Positions 42,759-52,878 of a stretch of 64,000 bases of DNA are shown piece after piece (positions within the stretch are counted from its first letter, which is position 1; each line of letters starts with the position of its first letter). The position numbers were made by a program, and so were the translations under genes. Below the pieces are notes generated by a model, which saw only the letters and a list, made by a program, of their open reading frames with translations, had not been told where the DNA came from and did not search any database. Source of the DNA: Halioglobus japonicus (lineage in GTDB: Bacteria > Pseudomonadota > Gammaproteobacteria > Pseudomonadales > Halieaceae); the NCBI RefSeq assembly GCF_001983995.1, contig NZ_CP019450.1, forward strand, positions 2,418,001-2,482,000, written 5' to 3'.

Positions 42759-43394
42759 TTATTTGCGGTCCACGATGCCGTGGGCCGCAAGATCCCCCAT
42801 AAAAGAGTCGATAAAGGCAGAGCGCATTTGTGCGATGTCATCGCTCTCCTCAATGCCGGCTGACGCTTCCCAGAGCCGATCTGCCGTGCTGACCTCGTAG
42901 AGTTTCGCCGTGAGGTGGACTGAGGTGTGTTCCGCCCAAAAGTCCTGGGTTTCCCCGACCTGGTAGGGAACGCCATAGACACGTCCACGTCCGTAATAAC
43001 CCGTGCCGTAAACCGGTGCGACACCGTAGTATTTGCGCCCCGGGTGGAGTACGGCAGTTTCATCGCGCCCCGCGAAGAGGGTGACCAGCACTGTGTCTAC
43101 ATCGGCCTCTGCTGCCATTTTTGCTACATCTTCCCGGGTAATCTCGGTTCCCGGATGCAGGGTGTAACTTGCCACTGCCTTGACGCCTTGTTTGTGCAGG
43201 GCCTCTGCGAATTCCTGCTCAAACGCCCTGCGGCCTGATTCGCTCGAGGCTGCGGTGTATACCAGTACGCCGCGCAGACCACGCTTGTCGGACAGGTTCG
43301 TGGCTGTCCAGGATTTGGTAACAGTGGCGGTAGGGGTGCAGGCGGCAAGCAGTGTGCTGACTAGTAGCGCAACAAAGGCAATGTGTTTGATGAT
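42759..43394 (-). CDS. Lipoprotein with no ordinary start codon in frame
   Basis: The reading frame contains a clear lipoprotein signal, KHIAFVALLVSTLLAAC, and a mature domain with RGVLVYTAASSESGRRAFEQ, DTVLVTLFAGRD and TSVHLTAKLYEVSTADRLWE. No ATG, GTG or TTG lies in frame between the upstream stop (43497) and the lipobox; the first GTG (43175) would remove the signal. GGGAG stands in front of two ATC codons (43394, 43391), and a CTG lies at 43409. I place the start at 43394 as the best guess. The mature part resembles small lipoproteins of unknown function seen in marine gammaproteobacteria. A single base error at the start is also possible. Confidence 0.6.
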   Translation of the reverse strand: MIKHIAFVALLVSTLLAACTPTATVTKSWTATNLSDKRGLRGVLVYTAASSESGRRAFEQEFAEALHKQGVKAVASYTLHPGTEITREDVAKMAAEADVDTVLVTLFAGRDETAVLHPGRKYYGVAPVYGTGYYGRGRVYGVPYQVGETQDFWAEHTSVHLTAKLYEVSTADRLWEASAGIEESDDIAQMRSAFIDSFMGDLAAHGIVDRK

Positions 43395-43589
43395 CTTATC
43401 TCCCGGCAGACGATGACGAAGGTTGCCGTCGAGTATACGCGAAACGCTGTGGCAGGGGGTTGGCAGTGACTGTGGCGATTCACAGCTGCATACGTTTCAG
43501 TCTTTATTGAATTCGCCGATAAATATTTACGTCTACCGCGCACCGGTGGGCTACGTTGTTTAACTCATCGAACGACAGGAGACCTGATA

Positions 43590-43862
43590 GTGAGTTTGAT
43601 TGATTTATTGAAACAGAAAGTGGAAAAACAGATGGCCGTATACGACGAGCAGCTTGAAGCAGCGCAGGCCAATGCGCGCGCTCGCAAAGCTCAGGCCGAG
43701 GCGGATCTGGCGGATGCTGACCTGGACGAGGAAATTCTCGGCCAGGTGAATGACATCAAGGAGAAGTTGGCAGAGGGGCAGGCGTATCTGAAGGAACTGG
43801 CCGATGCCAGTGAAGATAAAGCCGAGGAAATCAAAGCGCGTGCTGCGGCTTTTTTCCAGTAG
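43590..43862 (+). CDS. Coiled-coil protein, 90 residues
   Basis: GTG start with AGGAG in front at good spacing. Almost entirely helical and highly charged: QKVEKQMAVYDEQLEAAQAN, then ARKAQAEADLADADLDEE, and LAEGQAYLKELADASEDKAE. It looks like a soluble amphipathic or coiled-coil protein; no family is recognised. A perfect hairpin follows about 26 bp after the stop. Confidence 0.75.
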   Translation: MSLIDLLKQKVEKQMAVYDEQLEAAQANARARKAQAEADLADADLDEEILGQVNDIKEKLAEGQAYLKELADASEDKAEEIKARAAAFFQ

Positions 43863-43888
43863 GAAATTAAAGCTGGTTTGAGAGAAAG

Positions 43889-43912
43889 TGGCCTCTACCG
43901 AGGTAGAGGCCA
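43889..43912. terminator. Perfect hairpin after the coiled-coil gene
   Basis: TGGCCTCTAC / GTAGAGGCCA, a 10-bp perfect stem with loop CGAG. No T-run follows on either strand, so it may be a weak terminator or an RNA-stabilising structure. Confidence 0.55.
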
Positions 43913-44005
43913 TGCGAAGTCAGAGTTACCCGACGAGTATCGCGATTATCCTGCGATGCGTTCCGTTGGGTTTTTGTCGTTCACGCTTTCAGTTATCGCA
44001 TTGGC

Positions 44006-44152
44006 TTAGTCGCGCCGATCTTCCACGCGCTCGGAAGTGCGCGCTTCTGTTCTCGCTTCCACGCGCGCGTCTGAGCGCGATGTGGAACAAGCAGATAGAA
44101 GGGTAGAGCTGAAGATCAGGGCGACACAGGCCAGGGTGTAGAAAGTTTTCAA
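44006..44152 (-). CDS. Small lipoprotein, 48 residues
   Basis: TTG start at 44152 with GAGGA 7 bp upstream. The signal peptide FYTLACVALIFSSTLLSAC ends in the lipobox LLSAC, leaving a short, highly charged mature peptide (SRSDARVEARTEARTSERVE). A longer frame reaching 44410 would cross tRNA-Ser and is not real. Function unknown; entericidin-like small lipoproteins have this size, but there is no specific match. Confidence 0.62.
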   Translation of the reverse strand: MKTFYTLACVALIFSSTLLSACSTSRSDARVEARTEARTSERVEDRRD

Positions 44153-44322
44153 TGCTAAGTCCTCGCATTTGCACCTATACAGAGCATTCGAGTGCCATGT
44201 CGAACACGTATGACGACGATGTTCTGATATAGGCGAACAATAAAAACCACTCAGCCCACGACAACAAATAACATTATGGGCGTGTATTAAGCGTAGTAAG
44301 TGCCTGCGGTTTTTCAAGCGAG

Positions 44323-44355
44323 GAAAAAAAAGGGCACCCAAACGGGCGCCCCTTT
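44323..44355 (-). terminator. Terminator of tRNA-Ser
   Basis: On the minus strand GGGCGCCC GTTT GGGTGCCC (8-bp stem with one G-T pair) is followed by eight Ts. On the plus strand it also ends in TTTTT, so it may work both ways. Confidence 0.82.
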
Positions 44356-44363
44356 TTAGTATA

Positions 44364-44453
44364 TGGCGGTGGGCCAGGGATTCGAACCCCGGGAGGGGAT
44401 AAACCCTCAACGGTTTTCAAGACCGCCGCTTTCGACCACTCAGCCAGCCCACC
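44364..44453 (-). tRNA. tRNA-Ser (TGA)
   Basis: 90-base class II tRNA. Acceptor GGTGGGC with its complement GCCCACC, anticodon loop CTTGAAA (anticodon TGA), long variable arm, T-arm GGTTCGAATCC, encoded CCA. Confidence 0.96.
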
Positions 44454-44502
44454 GAAACTTACAAATTGTTTGCGCCTGTACCGCGGTACGGAGCAGGCGA
44501 GG

Positions 44503-44530
44503 ATTATACCGATTGGAGAGACAGGCACAA
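44503..44530 (-). promoter_or_regulatory. Promoter for tRNA-Ser
   Basis: Read on the minus strand: TTGTGC (44530-44525), 16-bp spacer, TATAAT (44508-44503). A perfect 12-bp palindrome GTACCGCGGTAC follows at 44478-44489, between the promoter and the tRNA. Confidence 0.65.
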
Positions 44531-44568
44531 GGGCCCAAAGCCGCTTGCGTCTGTTTTCTCCGGTCTTT

Positions 44569-47505
44569 TTAGCCCTGTGCGGCCTCTGACTCCTTCTTGG
44601 GTTCAGCTGTCGCCTCCACTGCAGCAGGCTGTGCGTCTGTCTCGGAGGTGGCCTCCGGTGCAGGTGCTGCAGCCTCGGCAACGGGCGCTTCACTGTCCGC
44701 CGCTTCTTCAACGGCAACTTCTTCAGTCGGGGCTGCTTCAGCAACCGGTGTTGCCGTTGTCAGTGGGCCGCGGGGATCGTTGGCCGCACGGGGCACGACG
44801 CGCCCGCTGTGCGCGGCGGCAGGGGCCACGGTGTCATTGAACAGAGCGAAGGTATTGGTGCTGATCGCCAATGCAGTCACCGGTTTGGCGGCGACGCGCG
44901 GGTCGTTAATCGCACGGCCATCGCCAGTAATGCCGGCGGGCGGTATTGCGGGTGTAGCAGGCTCGGCCTTGACGACTTTCTCGACAGTCTTTTCGGTAGT
45001 TCTTTCGACAGTTTCTTCGACAACCTCGGCTGTCTCTGCAACTGCCGGGGCAGCTTCAGCGACTTCCTCTGCGGGTGCAGCGGTAGCTTCGGTGGCGGGA
45101 GCCGGTGCCGGAGTCTCCGTCTTGGGCTGTTCAGCCTTCGGCGCCTCGGCTTGAGGTGCTGCAGCTTGAGTTGCTTCAACTGGCGCAGTGTCAGCCTGAG
45201 CCACTTTGGGCTGCGCTTCTGCCTGCGGTGCCGGAGCCTCGGCTTCGGCTTTAACGGCGGGCAGTGATGCCAGCGCCTGAACGTTGCCTGCTGCCTGTTC
45301 ACCGTCGGCCTTGCGGCTGCGGTTGCGGCGACGGCGCGGTTCGCCACGCTTCATATCAGATGGGCGCTTGCGCGGTGCATCTTCGCGACGATCGCCACCC
45401 TGGGCTGCTGCATCCTGCTGCTGATCCTGGCTGTTAGCTTCAACCGCCTGGTCCTGCTTGCGACGATCATCGTTGTTACGACGACGGTTGCGGTTGCGAT
45501 TGCGGTTGTTGCCGCCTTCTTCGCTGCGCTGACGCTTCTGCTGGTTGTCACCGGCTTCCGACTTGCGCTGCTGATCGCCATCACGATTTTGCTGGTTGCG
45601 GTTATCGCCGCGCTGCTGGCTGTCGCCATTCCAGTTCCGGTTGCGGTTGCGGTTGCGGTTGCGATTCCGATTGTTGCCGTTACCGCCAGATTTCTGCTCG
45701 CCACCCTGACGCTGTTGGGGTTTGCTCTTGCCTTTGCCCTTGGCAGGTTTTTGTTCCTGCTCAGGCTCGCCAACAATGGCGGCCCAGATACGCGCGAAGA
45801 GTCCTGGCTTGGGCTCAGGCTTACGCTGCTTGCCACCGCGCTTGCGGTTTTGGGGCTGCTTCTGCTGCTTGGGCTTTTCTTCGCGTGGCGCGGCTTCAGG
45901 CGCAGGAGCGGAAGGTGTTACCGCCTGGACGGCAGCCTGTTGCACGGGGATGGCCGCCTTGTGGCTGTCGGTGATGGCATCCATGTCGGGTTCAGCCATG
46001 TCGATCTTGTAGCTGATCTCGTGACCTTCGACTTCGTCGTCGCGCAGGCGCTGCACTTCGAAGTGGGGTGTCTCTAGGTTGGGGTTGGGCACAACCAGTA
46101 CCCGTACCTTGGTGTCGATCTCGATACCGTTTAAAGCACCGCGCTTCTCGTTGAGCAGGTAGGCAGCCACGTCGACAGGGACGATGGCGCGCACCTCGGC
46201 GCTGCGATCCTTGATGGCCTCTTCTTCGAGCAGGCGCAGAATCGACAGGGCCAGCGACTTGGTGTCGCGAATGGTGCCCTGGCCGTTACAGCGGGGGCAG
46301 ACTTTGCCACTGGTCTCACCCAGAGAGGGGCGCAGACGCTGGCGTGACATTTCCAGCAGACCGAAGCGGGAAATACGGCCCACCTGAACTCTGGCGCGGT
46401 CAATGCCCAGCGCTTCGCGCATGCGGTTCTCAACCTGGCGCTGGCTCTTGGAGGCCAGCATGTCGATAAAGTCAATCACCACCAGGCCGCCCATGTCGCG
46501 CAGGCGTAGCTGGCGGGCTATTTCGTCAGCGGCTTCAAGGTTGGTCCTGAGGGCGGTTTCCTCAATGTCCTTGCCTTTGGTAGCGCGCGCCGAGTTGATG
46601 TCGATGCTCACCAGTGCTTCGGTGGGGTCGATGACAATCGAGCCGCCAGAGGGCAGGCGCACTTCACGCTGGAAGGCGGTTTCGATTTGGCTCTCGATCT
46701 GGAAGCGGTTGAACATGGGGATGTTGTCGTCGTACTGGCGCAGGCGGCTCTTGTATTGCGGCATTACCATGCCTACGAAGTCCTGGGCCTGTTTGAAGGC
46801 TTCAGGGGAGTCGATGAGTACCTGGTCGATATCGTCGCGCAGGTAGTCGCGTACTGCGCGGATGATGACATTGCTTTCCTGGAACAACAGGGTGGGGGCT
46901 TTGACTTCGCCGTTGGCCTCGCCAATTTTCTCCCACAGTGACAGCAGGTAGTTCAGGTCCCACTGCAGCTCTTCGGTGGAGCGGCCGACGGCAGCGGTGC
47001 GTACGATGACGCCCATGCCGTTGGGAATTTCCAGGTGCGACATGTTCTCGCGCAGTTCGCTGCGCTCGTCGCCCTCAATGCTGCGGGAGATACCACCGGC
47101 GCGAGGATTGTTGGGCATGAGCACCATGTAGCGGCCAGCGAGGCTGATAAAGGTGGTCAGGGCTGCGCCCTTGTTACCGCGCTCTTCCTTATCGACCTGC
47201 ACGATAACTTGAGTGCCTTCCTTGACCACATCCTTGATCTTGAGGCGGCCGTCACCTTCCGGCTTGCGGTAAAAATATTCGCGGGCGATTTCCTTAAGCG
47301 GCAGAAAGCCGTGGCGCTCGGCGCCGAAGTCGACAAAGGCGGCTTCAAGAGAGGGTTCAACGCGGGTGATCTTGCCCTTGTAGATGTTGGATTTTTTCTG
47401 GATACGGGTGCGATTTTCGATATCCAGGTCGTACAGACGCTGGCCGTCAACCAGCGCGACACGTAACTCTTCAGGTTGAGTTGCGTTAATCAGCATTTTC
47501 TTCAT
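44569..47505 (-). CDS. rne: Ribonuclease E
   Basis: Central endoribonuclease of mRNA decay and rRNA/tRNA processing, membrane-bound degradosome scaffold. 978 residues from ATG 47505. N-terminal half: S1 domain ([20 protein letters not shown]), DNase I-like catalytic region with [13 protein letters not shown] and [11 protein letters not shown] (the two metal-binding aspartates), and the zinc-link [13 protein letters not shown]-terminal half is disordered: Arg/Asn repeats ([13 protein letters not shown]) encoded by a tandem hexamer, then Ala/Pro/Glu-rich stretches, and two NDPR motifs ([10 protein letters not shown] and RAANDPRGP), a motif also found in Pseudomonas RNase E. Divergent from rluC with a long leader between. 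Confidence 0.96.
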   Translation of the reverse strand: MKKMLINATQPEELRVALVDGQRLYDLDIENRTRIQKKSNIYKGKITRVEPSLEAAFVDFGAERHGFLPLKEIAREYFYRKPEGDGRLKIKDVVKEGTQVIVQVDKEERGNKGAALTTFISLAGRYMVLMPNNPRAGGISRSIEGDERSELRENMSHLEIPNGMGVIVRTAAVGRSTEELQWDLNYLLSLWEKIGEANGEVKAPTLLFQESNVIIRAVRDYLRDDIDQVLIDSPEAFKQAQDFVGMVMPQYKSRLRQYDDNIPMFNRFQIESQIETAFQREVRLPSGGSIVIDPTEALVSIDINSARATKGKDIEETALRTNLEAADEIARQLRLRDMGGLVVIDFIDMLASKSQRQVENRMREALGIDRARVQVGRISRFGLLEMSRQRLRPSLGETSGKVCPRCNGQGTIRDTKSLALSILRLLEEEAIKDRSAEVRAIVPVDVAAYLLNEKRGALNGIEIDTKVRVLVVPNPNLETPHFEVQRLRDDEVEGHEISYKIDMAEPDMDAITDSHKAAIPVQQAAVQAVTPSAPAPEAAPREEKPKQQKQPQNRKRGGKQRKPEPKPGLFARIWAAIVGEPEQEQKPAKGKGKSKPQQRQGGEQKSGGNGNNRNRNRNRNRNRNWNGDSQQRGDNRNQQNRDGDQQRKSEAGDNQQKRQRSEEGGNNRNRNRNRRRNNDDRRKQDQAVEANSQDQQQDAAAQGGDRREDAPRKRPSDMKRGEPRRRRNRSRKADGEQAAGNVQALASLPAVKAEAEAPAPQAEAQPKVAQADTAPVEATQAAAPQAEAPKAEQPKTETPAPAPATEATAAPAEEVAEAAPAVAETAEVVEETVERTTEKTVEKVVKAEPATPAIPPAGITGDGRAINDPRVAAKPVTALAISTNTFALFNDTVAPAAAHSGRVVPRAANDPRGPLTTATPVAEAAPTEEVAVEEAADSEAPVAEAAAPAPEATSETDAQPAAVEATAEPKKESEAAQG

Positions 47506-48052
47506 AGATGTGCCATTAGCCTTAAGAGCAGGCCTGGCGGGGCAGGGAATACAGTTAGAGAGCAGGCAATCAAGCCTGTTAAGGGAGGGGCTGCAGCAGA
47601 GCTGCGTTGCACCGGGCGTCTGCCCTGTATCGGTAAATGCCTCTCCCGGCATCGAGTTCCAGGGACGCCGCCATCCGGCGGAGCCTTGCAGCGTCGGCGG
47701 GGGTACTTGTGGTACTGACTCCGCCTTTTTGTTAGTGTCGCAGCACCTGGGGCTTGCGACGACGCTGGTATATCTCGTTAACTGATTCGGTGTCCCGGCA
47801 GTCACTGCTGCTCGGTTACATTTTATGTCGATTCAGGCGCTTGGCTGGCGGAATATTCGGACCGCGGTTGAAGCCATCGCCTCGACATCCTCAATATGTG
47901 ATCTGTCTGGCGGTACCTTGCAATTTCATCGGCAGGCCCACACTTCGCCAGGAATGTTACTCACCGGCACCGGAAAAACTCACGGGCGGGTGCGATCACA
48001 GCGGGCGGACTATACCAGCAATTCAAGGAAAATTAAACGATTTCCGTAGCTT
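47506..48052. other. Divergent rne-rluC intergenic region (rne 5' leader)
   Basis: 547 bp without a gene. In E. coli the rne mRNA has a long structured leader through which RNase E limits its own synthesis, and this gap has the matching position and size. A hairpin CCGCC/GGCGG (47668-47681) and several other GC-rich stems are present. rluC has ATTAAACG and an AT-rich stretch just before its ATG. Confidence 0.6.
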
Positions 48053-49003
48053 ATGTCAGATAGCGAACAATCAAAGCCAACTGTGCGATTTGTTACCGTG
48101 GGTGAGGACTACTCCGGGCAGCGCCTGGACAACTTCCTGACCCGCGAACTGAAGGGTGTACCCCGAACCCGGCTCTATAAAGCGCTGCGCAAGGGCGAGA
48201 TCCGGGTCAACAAAGGACGAGTCAAGGCCGACTACCGCCTTGCGGCCGGCGACAAGGTGCGAATTCCCCCGCTGCGTACGCCAGCGCCCAGCGAGCCGCC
48301 TAAGGTGCCTCGTTATTGGGCCGCGCAGTTGGGCGAGCGGGTAGTCTACGAGGACGGCAGCCTGCTGGTGATCAACAAACCCTCGGGGCTGGCGGTACAC
48401 GGCGGTTCCGGCCTGAACTACGGCATGATTGAGTGTCTCCGGCAGTTGCGCCCGGAGGATCGATATCTGGAACTGGTACACCGCCTCGATCGCGATACCT
48501 CGGGGCTGATCATGGTCGCCCGCAAGGCGTCAGCGCTGCGCGAGCTGCACCGCCAGTTGCGCGAGGATAGGGTCGACAAGCGCTATCTGGCCCTGGTGCC
48601 GGGCAAGTGGCCGCGCAATCTGCGCAAAGTAGAGGCGCCACTGGAGAAGAATACCCTGAAGTCTGGCGAGCGAATGGTGCGGGTGTCCCGCGAGGGCAAG
48701 CCATCGATCACCGAATTTTCGGTCGTGGAGCGTTTCGATCGCGCCACGCTGGTTCAGGCCAAGCCGGTAACGGGTCGCACCCACCAGATCCGGGTGCATG
48801 CCCTGCATGCCGGTTTTCCACTGCTGGGGGATGCCAAGTACGGTTCGGAGAAGGGGGAGCAGCTGTGTCGTGAGCTGGGTCTCAAGCGGCTCTTTCTGCA
48901 CGCCCATGAGCTGCGTTTCAAACTGCCGGGAGTAGGTCGTCTGGAGCTCCAGGCTCCCCTCGATGAAGACCTTGAAATGGCTTTAGAAAAACTGCGTAAT
49001 TAA
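48053..49003 (+). CDS. rluC: 23S rRNA pseudouridine synthase RluC
   Basis: Makes pseudouridines 955, 2504 and 2580 (E. coli numbering). S4 domain at residues 17-75 (QRLDNFLTRELKGVPRTRLY), then the RluA-type catalytic motif HRLDRDTSGL with its aspartate, and VTGRTHQIRVHALHAGFPLLGD in sense. 316 residues. Position opposite rne supports RluC rather than RluD or RluA. Confidence 0.95.
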   Translation: MSDSEQSKPTVRFVTVGEDYSGQRLDNFLTRELKGVPRTRLYKALRKGEIRVNKGRVKADYRLAAGDKVRIPPLRTPAPSEPPKVPRYWAAQLGERVVYEDGSLLVINKPSGLAVHGGSGLNYGMIECLRQLRPEDRYLELVHRLDRDTSGLIMVARKASALRELHRQLREDRVDKRYLALVPGKWPRNLRKVEAPLEKNTLKSGERMVRVSREGKPSITEFSVVERFDRATLVQAKPVTGRTHQIRVHALHAGFPLLGDAKYGSEKGEQLCRELGLKRLFLHAHELRFKLPGVGRLELQAPLDEDLEMALEKLRN

Positions 49004-49010
49004 TTGAAAT

Positions 49011-49649
49011 ATGATTATATTTGATTGGGATGGAACCCTGTGCGACTCGGTCGCTCAAATTGTGGTCGCGGTACAGCAGGCAGCGACGGGTATGGGGCTG
49101 GAAGCACCCAGTGATGCCGCCGCAGCCAACATTATCGGTCTCGGCTTGCGCGAGGCGCTCGCCCGGCTTTACCCCGATATTCCGGAGGAGGAGCTGGTGG
49201 CGATGATAAAGGCGTATTCCGCCACTTATGTGGCCAATGAGGAGGCCCCGCCACAGTTGTTCCCCGGCGCCCTGGACACGCTGCAAGCCCTGCGGGACAG
49301 CGGCTATGCGCTGGGTGTCGCCACGGGTAAAAGCCGTCGGGGCCTGGATCGGGTGCTGGCGAGATTGGGCATGGAGGAATTCTTCGAAATTACCCGTTGC
49401 GCCGACGAAACCCGTTCCAAGCCACATCCCCAGATGCTTCAGGAGATCATGGCGGTGCAGCAAGTGGCGCCCCATGAGGTCATTATGGTGGGCGATACCG
49501 AGTACGACCTGGAAATGGCGGCCAACGCGGGTGTGGCCTCAGTGGGGGTGAGTTTCGGGGTGCACAGCGTCTCCCGCTTGCAAAAACACGGCCCCCTGGC
49601 GGTGGTGGATTCTCTGCCTGAGCTTATCGCCGTCATCGGCGCTCGTTAG
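49011..49649 (+). CDS. HAD-superfamily hydrolase (phosphoglycolate phosphatase-like)
   Basis: 212-residue phosphatase, subfamily IA. Motif [11 protein letters not shown], motif [15 protein letters not shown], motif III lysine in SKPHPQM and motif [17 protein letters not shown]. It follows rluC by 7 bp, as in many related genomes. Natural substrate unknown. Confidence 0.9.
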   Translation: MIIFDWDGTLCDSVAQIVVAVQQAATGMGLEAPSDAAAANIIGLGLREALARLYPDIPEEELVAMIKAYSATYVANEEAPPQLFPGALDTLQALRDSGYALGVATGKSRRGLDRVLARLGMEEFFEITRCADETRSKPHPQMLQEIMAVQQVAPHEVIMVGDTEYDLEMAANAGVASVGVSFGVHSVSRLQKHGPLAVVDSLPELIAVIGAR

Positions 49650-49714
49650 CGCTGGACTCCGCTGCCCTTGGGCAAGTAAAATGCGCGCCAATTCAAGCAC
49701 TAACGGCCGAAATC

Positions 49715-50560
49715 GTGCGCGAACTATCACGCAAGGAAAAAACTGAATTCAACAAGCTGCAGAAGCGTCTGCGGCGGAACGTGGGTAACGCCATCGTCGA
49801 TTACAATATGATCGAGGAAGGCGACAAGGTCATGGTGTGCCTGTCCGGGGGTAAAGACTCCTATGGCATGCTCGACATACTCATGAATCTGAAGCAGTCG
49901 GCGCCAATCTCCTTTGAGCTGGTGGCGGTGAACCTGGATCAGAAGCAGCCGGGCTTTCCGGAAGAAGTGCTACCTGAGTACCTGTCCGGTCTCGACATTC
50001 CTTATTACATTCTCGAGAAAGATACCTACAGCATTGTCAAGGAAGTGGTACCTGAGGGTAAAACCACCTGTGGGCTGTGTTCGCGCCTGCGCCGCGGCAG
50101 TCTGTATGGCTTTGCGCAAGATATTGGTGCGACCAAGATAGCCCTGGGGCACCATCGCGATGACATTGTCGAGACCCTGTTCCTGAACATGTTCTTTGGC
50201 GGCAGCCTCAAGGCCATGCCGCCCAAGTTGCTCTCGGACGACAAAAAGAACGTGGTGATCAGGCCCATGGCCTACTGCAAGGAAGCGGACCTGGCAGAGT
50301 TTGCCCAGTACAAGGAATTTCCGATCATTCCCTGCAACCTGTGCGGTTCGCAGGAGAATCTGCAGCGCCAGCAGGTCAAGCAGATGCTTCACGACTGGGA
50401 GCGACAGTATCCTGGCCGCACTGAAACCATTTTCCGCAGCATTCGCAATGTGGCGCCGTCGCAGCTGGCTGACGGCGAACTGTTCGACTTCAACAGCCTC
50501 AAGGCCGACCAGATCGACACCGATCTGCACATCCCTGTGGTCAACGTGGTGAACCTCTGA
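49715..50560 (+). CDS. ttcA: tRNA 2-thiocytidine synthetase TtcA
   Basis: Thiolates cytidine 32 in tRNAs using ATP and an iron-sulfur cluster. 281 residues from GTG 49715. PP-loop [13 protein letters not shown] near residue 46; cluster cysteines in [12 protein letters not shown] and [15 protein letters not shown] (both C-x2-C). The 3' end overlaps the ccmA CTG start by 4 bases. Confidence 0.95.
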   Translation: MRELSRKEKTEFNKLQKRLRRNVGNAIVDYNMIEEGDKVMVCLSGGKDSYGMLDILMNLKQSAPISFELVAVNLDQKQPGFPEEVLPEYLSGLDIPYYILEKDTYSIVKEVVPEGKTTCGLCSRLRRGSLYGFAQDIGATKIALGHHRDDIVETLFLNMFFGGSLKAMPPKLLSDDKKNVVIRPMAYCKEADLAEFAQYKEFPIIPCNLCGSQENLQRQQVKQMLHDWERQYPGRTETIFRSIRNVAPSQLADGELFDFNSLKADQIDTDLHIPVVNVVNL

Positions 50561-51174
50561 CCAACGCCTCTTCCAGCGCACCGCTGCTCGCAGCGGACAA
50601 CCTGTCCCTGGAGCGGGGCGGGCGTCAGCTGTTTGAAGGATTGTCTTTTGCTATTCAGGCCGGTCAGTTGGTCCAGGTGGCCGGTGCTAACGGTGCTGGT
50701 AAAACCAGCCTGCTGCGGATATTGGCGGGGCTTTCCCGCTACGGTTATCTCGGGCGCGTGGAGCGCTCGGCGCCACTGCTGTATCTCGGTCACCAGAGCG
50801 GTGTTAAGGGCATGCTGACGCCGCGTGAGAACTTGTCCTGGCATGTCGCCGGTGAGGGTATCTACAGCGACGCTGCGATCGAGAGAGCGCTCGAGCAGGT
50901 GGGGCTTTATGGCTTCGAGGATGTGCCCAGCCATGCGCTGTCGGCGGGGCAGCACCGTCGGGTCAATCTGGCGCGCCTGTACCTGTCGCAAAGTCCTTTG
51001 TGGTTGCTCGACGAACCCTTTACTGCCATTGATGTTGACGGCGTCGCTGCGCTCGAGGCGTTAATGGTGGCCCACGCTCGCGAGGGTGGCGCGGTCGTAT
51101 TGACCTCGCACCAGGTAATCAATGCCGCCTATCCCATGCAGCAACTGTCACTCAGCACTGGTTTGAGCCAATGA
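50557..51174 (+). CDS. ccmA: Heme exporter ATP-binding protein CcmA (CTG start likely)
   Basis: ATPase of the CcmABCD complex that releases holo-CcmE. Walker [10 protein letters not shown], signature [14 protein letters not shown], Walker [13 protein letters not shown]. If the first TTG in frame were used, the protein would lack its first strand and part of the fold. Upstream in frame there is no ATG, GTG or TTG, only a CTG at 50557 that overlaps the ttcA stop as CTGA, like the ATGA overlaps in this operon; starting there gives 205 residues (E. coli 207) and a normal N-terminus, [15 protein letters not shown]. Confidence 0.9.
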   Translation: MTNASSSAPLLAADNLSLERGGRQLFEGLSFAIQAGQLVQVAGANGAGKTSLLRILAGLSRYGYLGRVERSAPLLYLGHQSGVKGMLTPRENLSWHVAGEGIYSDAAIERALEQVGLYGFEDVPSHALSAGQHRRVNLARLYLSQSPLWLLDEPFTAIDVDGVAALEALMVAHAREGGAVVLTSHQVINAAYPMQQLSLSTGLSQ

Positions 51175-51857
51175 CGGCTCCGGGTACGGCTGCGTTCTGT
51201 CTTCGGTTGCTGCGGCGCCAGCTGGTGCTGGCCGTGCGCCGCCCCATTGAGATTGCCAATCCGCTGTTGTTCTTTGCCATGGTGGTGGCGCTGTTCCCGC
51301 TGGGCCTTGGCCCGGCACCGGATTCGCTGGCGGAATTTGCGCCGGGGATTCTCTGGATTATCGCCTTGCTGTCCAATCTGCTCACATCGGATACGGTCTT
51401 TCGCAGTGATTATGATGACGGCAGCCTGGAGCAGTTGCTGCTGTCGCCGCAGCCGCTGTTTCTGTCGGTGCTTGCCTATGTGGGCGCCCACTGGCTGGTA
51501 ACCGGGATGCTGCTGGCAGTGGTCTCGCCGGTGTTTGCGCTCATGCTGGGCCTGCCCGGGCAGGCGCTCGGGGCGCTGTTCCTGAGCCTGCTGATTGGCA
51601 CCGCAGTGCTCAGCCTGGTGGGGGGCATCGGCGCTGCACTCACCGTGGGGTTAAAGCGCGGCGGCATGCTGATTTCATTGCTCATACTGCCGCTGTACAT
51701 GCCCGTACTCATTTTCGGCAGTGCGGCCGTACAGGCGGCGGTTAGCGGGGCGCCCGCCGTGCCCTATCTGGCGATACTTGGCGCCATGCTCTCGCTGGCG
51801 ATTGCGCTGGCTCCCATTGCTATTGCCGCAGGCCTGAGGATAAGTATTGATGCCTGA
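51171..51857 (+). CDS. ccmB: Heme exporter permease CcmB
   Basis: 228-residue protein with six helices. The family stretch PLLFFAMVVALFPLGLGPAP and LLSNLLTSDTVFRSDYDDGSLE are recognisable, followed by LEQLLLSPQPL. Forms the membrane part of the CcmA/B transporter. ATG overlaps the ccmA stop (ATGA). Confidence 0.94.
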   Translation: MTAPGTAAFCLRLLRRQLVLAVRRPIEIANPLLFFAMVVALFPLGLGPAPDSLAEFAPGILWIIALLSNLLTSDTVFRSDYDDGSLEQLLLSPQPLFLSVLAYVGAHWLVTGMLLAVVSPVFALMLGLPGQALGALFLSLLIGTAVLSLVGGIGAALTVGLKRGGMLISLLILPLYMPVLIFGSAAVQAAVSGAPAVPYLAILGAMLSLAIALAPIAIAAGLRISIDA

Positions 51858-51935
51858 TAATGTCCTGATCAAAATACCTGAACTTGCGCCTGTGCAGTTG
51901 TTCGCTGCACCCGCGACTGTATAATCACCGCCGTT

Positions 51936-52675
51936 ATGTGGACCTTCTTCCATAAACTCGGATCGCCGCCCTGGCTGTACGGAATTTCCGGCAGCATTCT
52001 GCGTTACCTCCTTCCTCTCACGCTGCTCGCGCTGACAATGGGTGTGGTCTGGGGCGTGTTGTTTACCGAACCCGATTTTCGCCAGGGTAACAGTTACCGG
52101 ATTATCTATATCCACGTGCCCGCCGCGGTAGTGGCTCTGGCCGGTTACTACGTGATGGCGATTGCCGGCGGCATCAGCCTGATCTGGAAAATGAAGATGG
52201 CGGACGTGGCCATGCGCGCCTGTGCCCCGGTGGGGCCGCGCTCACGTTTATAGCGCTGGTCACCGGTGCGATTTGGGGTAAGCCGACCTGGGGTACCTAC
52301 TGGGTCTGGGATGCCCGGCTCACGTCCATGTTGATCCTGTTCTTTCTCTATCTGGGGGTGGTGGCGCTCTACGAGGCCTACGACAACAAGGAGGCCGCGG
52401 GCAAAGCCTGTGCCGTGCTTAGCCTGGTCGGCACAGTTAACATCCCCATTATTTATAAGTCGGTGGACTGGTGGTACAGCCTGCACCAGCCCGCGTCCAT
52501 CAAGTTCACCGGTGAGTCGACCATTGATCCCAGCATGTTGTATCCCTTGCTGCTGATGATTACAGCGTTCTATGCGCTGTTCACCTGTTTGTTGCTTATG
52601 AACATGAGGGCGGAGATTCTGGAGCGTGAGTCGCGCACCAAGTGGGTCCGCAAGCTGGCGCAGGAGGCACGGTAA
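51936..52675 (+). CDS. ccmC: Heme-handling protein CcmC, broken by one frameshift as read
   Basis: Loads heme onto CcmE. N-terminal part [16 protein letters not shown] segment ([19 protein letters not shown]) and, after the break, the WxWD heme motif [17 protein letters not shown], then helices to [15 protein letters not shown]. The frame jumps at the GGGG run 52232-52235; one additional G joins CAPVG to [15 protein letters not shown] and gives 246 residues (E. coli 245). Overlaps ccmD by one base (TAATG). Confidence 0.9.
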
Positions 52676-52878
52676 TGTACTTCGACAGTTTCCAGACGTT
52701 AATGCACATGGATGGCCACGGTCCCTATGTCTGGGCCGCCTACGCGATAACTCTTGCCGTAATTGTGCTCATGTTGCTATTGCCCGGGCGCAGGGCCAGG
52801 GCGCAATTGCGCCAGGTGGCCGGGGAACTTCGGCGCCAGCAGGGCGCTCCAAATACCGGGACCACAGAGGAAACCTGA
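52675..52878 (+). CDS. ccmD: Heme exporter protein CcmD
   Basis: 67-residue small membrane protein. ATG 52675. Family pattern: [20 protein letters not shown], one helix, then a basic tail [18 protein letters not shown]. Needed for release of heme-loaded CcmE from CcmABC. Overlaps its neighbours at both ends. Confidence 0.92.
   Translation: MYFDSFQTLMHMDGHGPYVWAAYAITLAVIVLMLLLPGRRARAQLRQVAGELRRQQGAPNTGTTEET

Noticed and set aside
44153..44410. Upstream extension of the small lipoprotein frame
   Set aside because: It crosses tRNA-Ser and a terminator; the signal peptide has its own start with a ribosome-binding site.
47506..47805. 100-residue N-terminal extension of RNase E
   Set aside because: RNase E proteins begin MKKMLIN at 47505; the extension is low-quality sequence in the leader.
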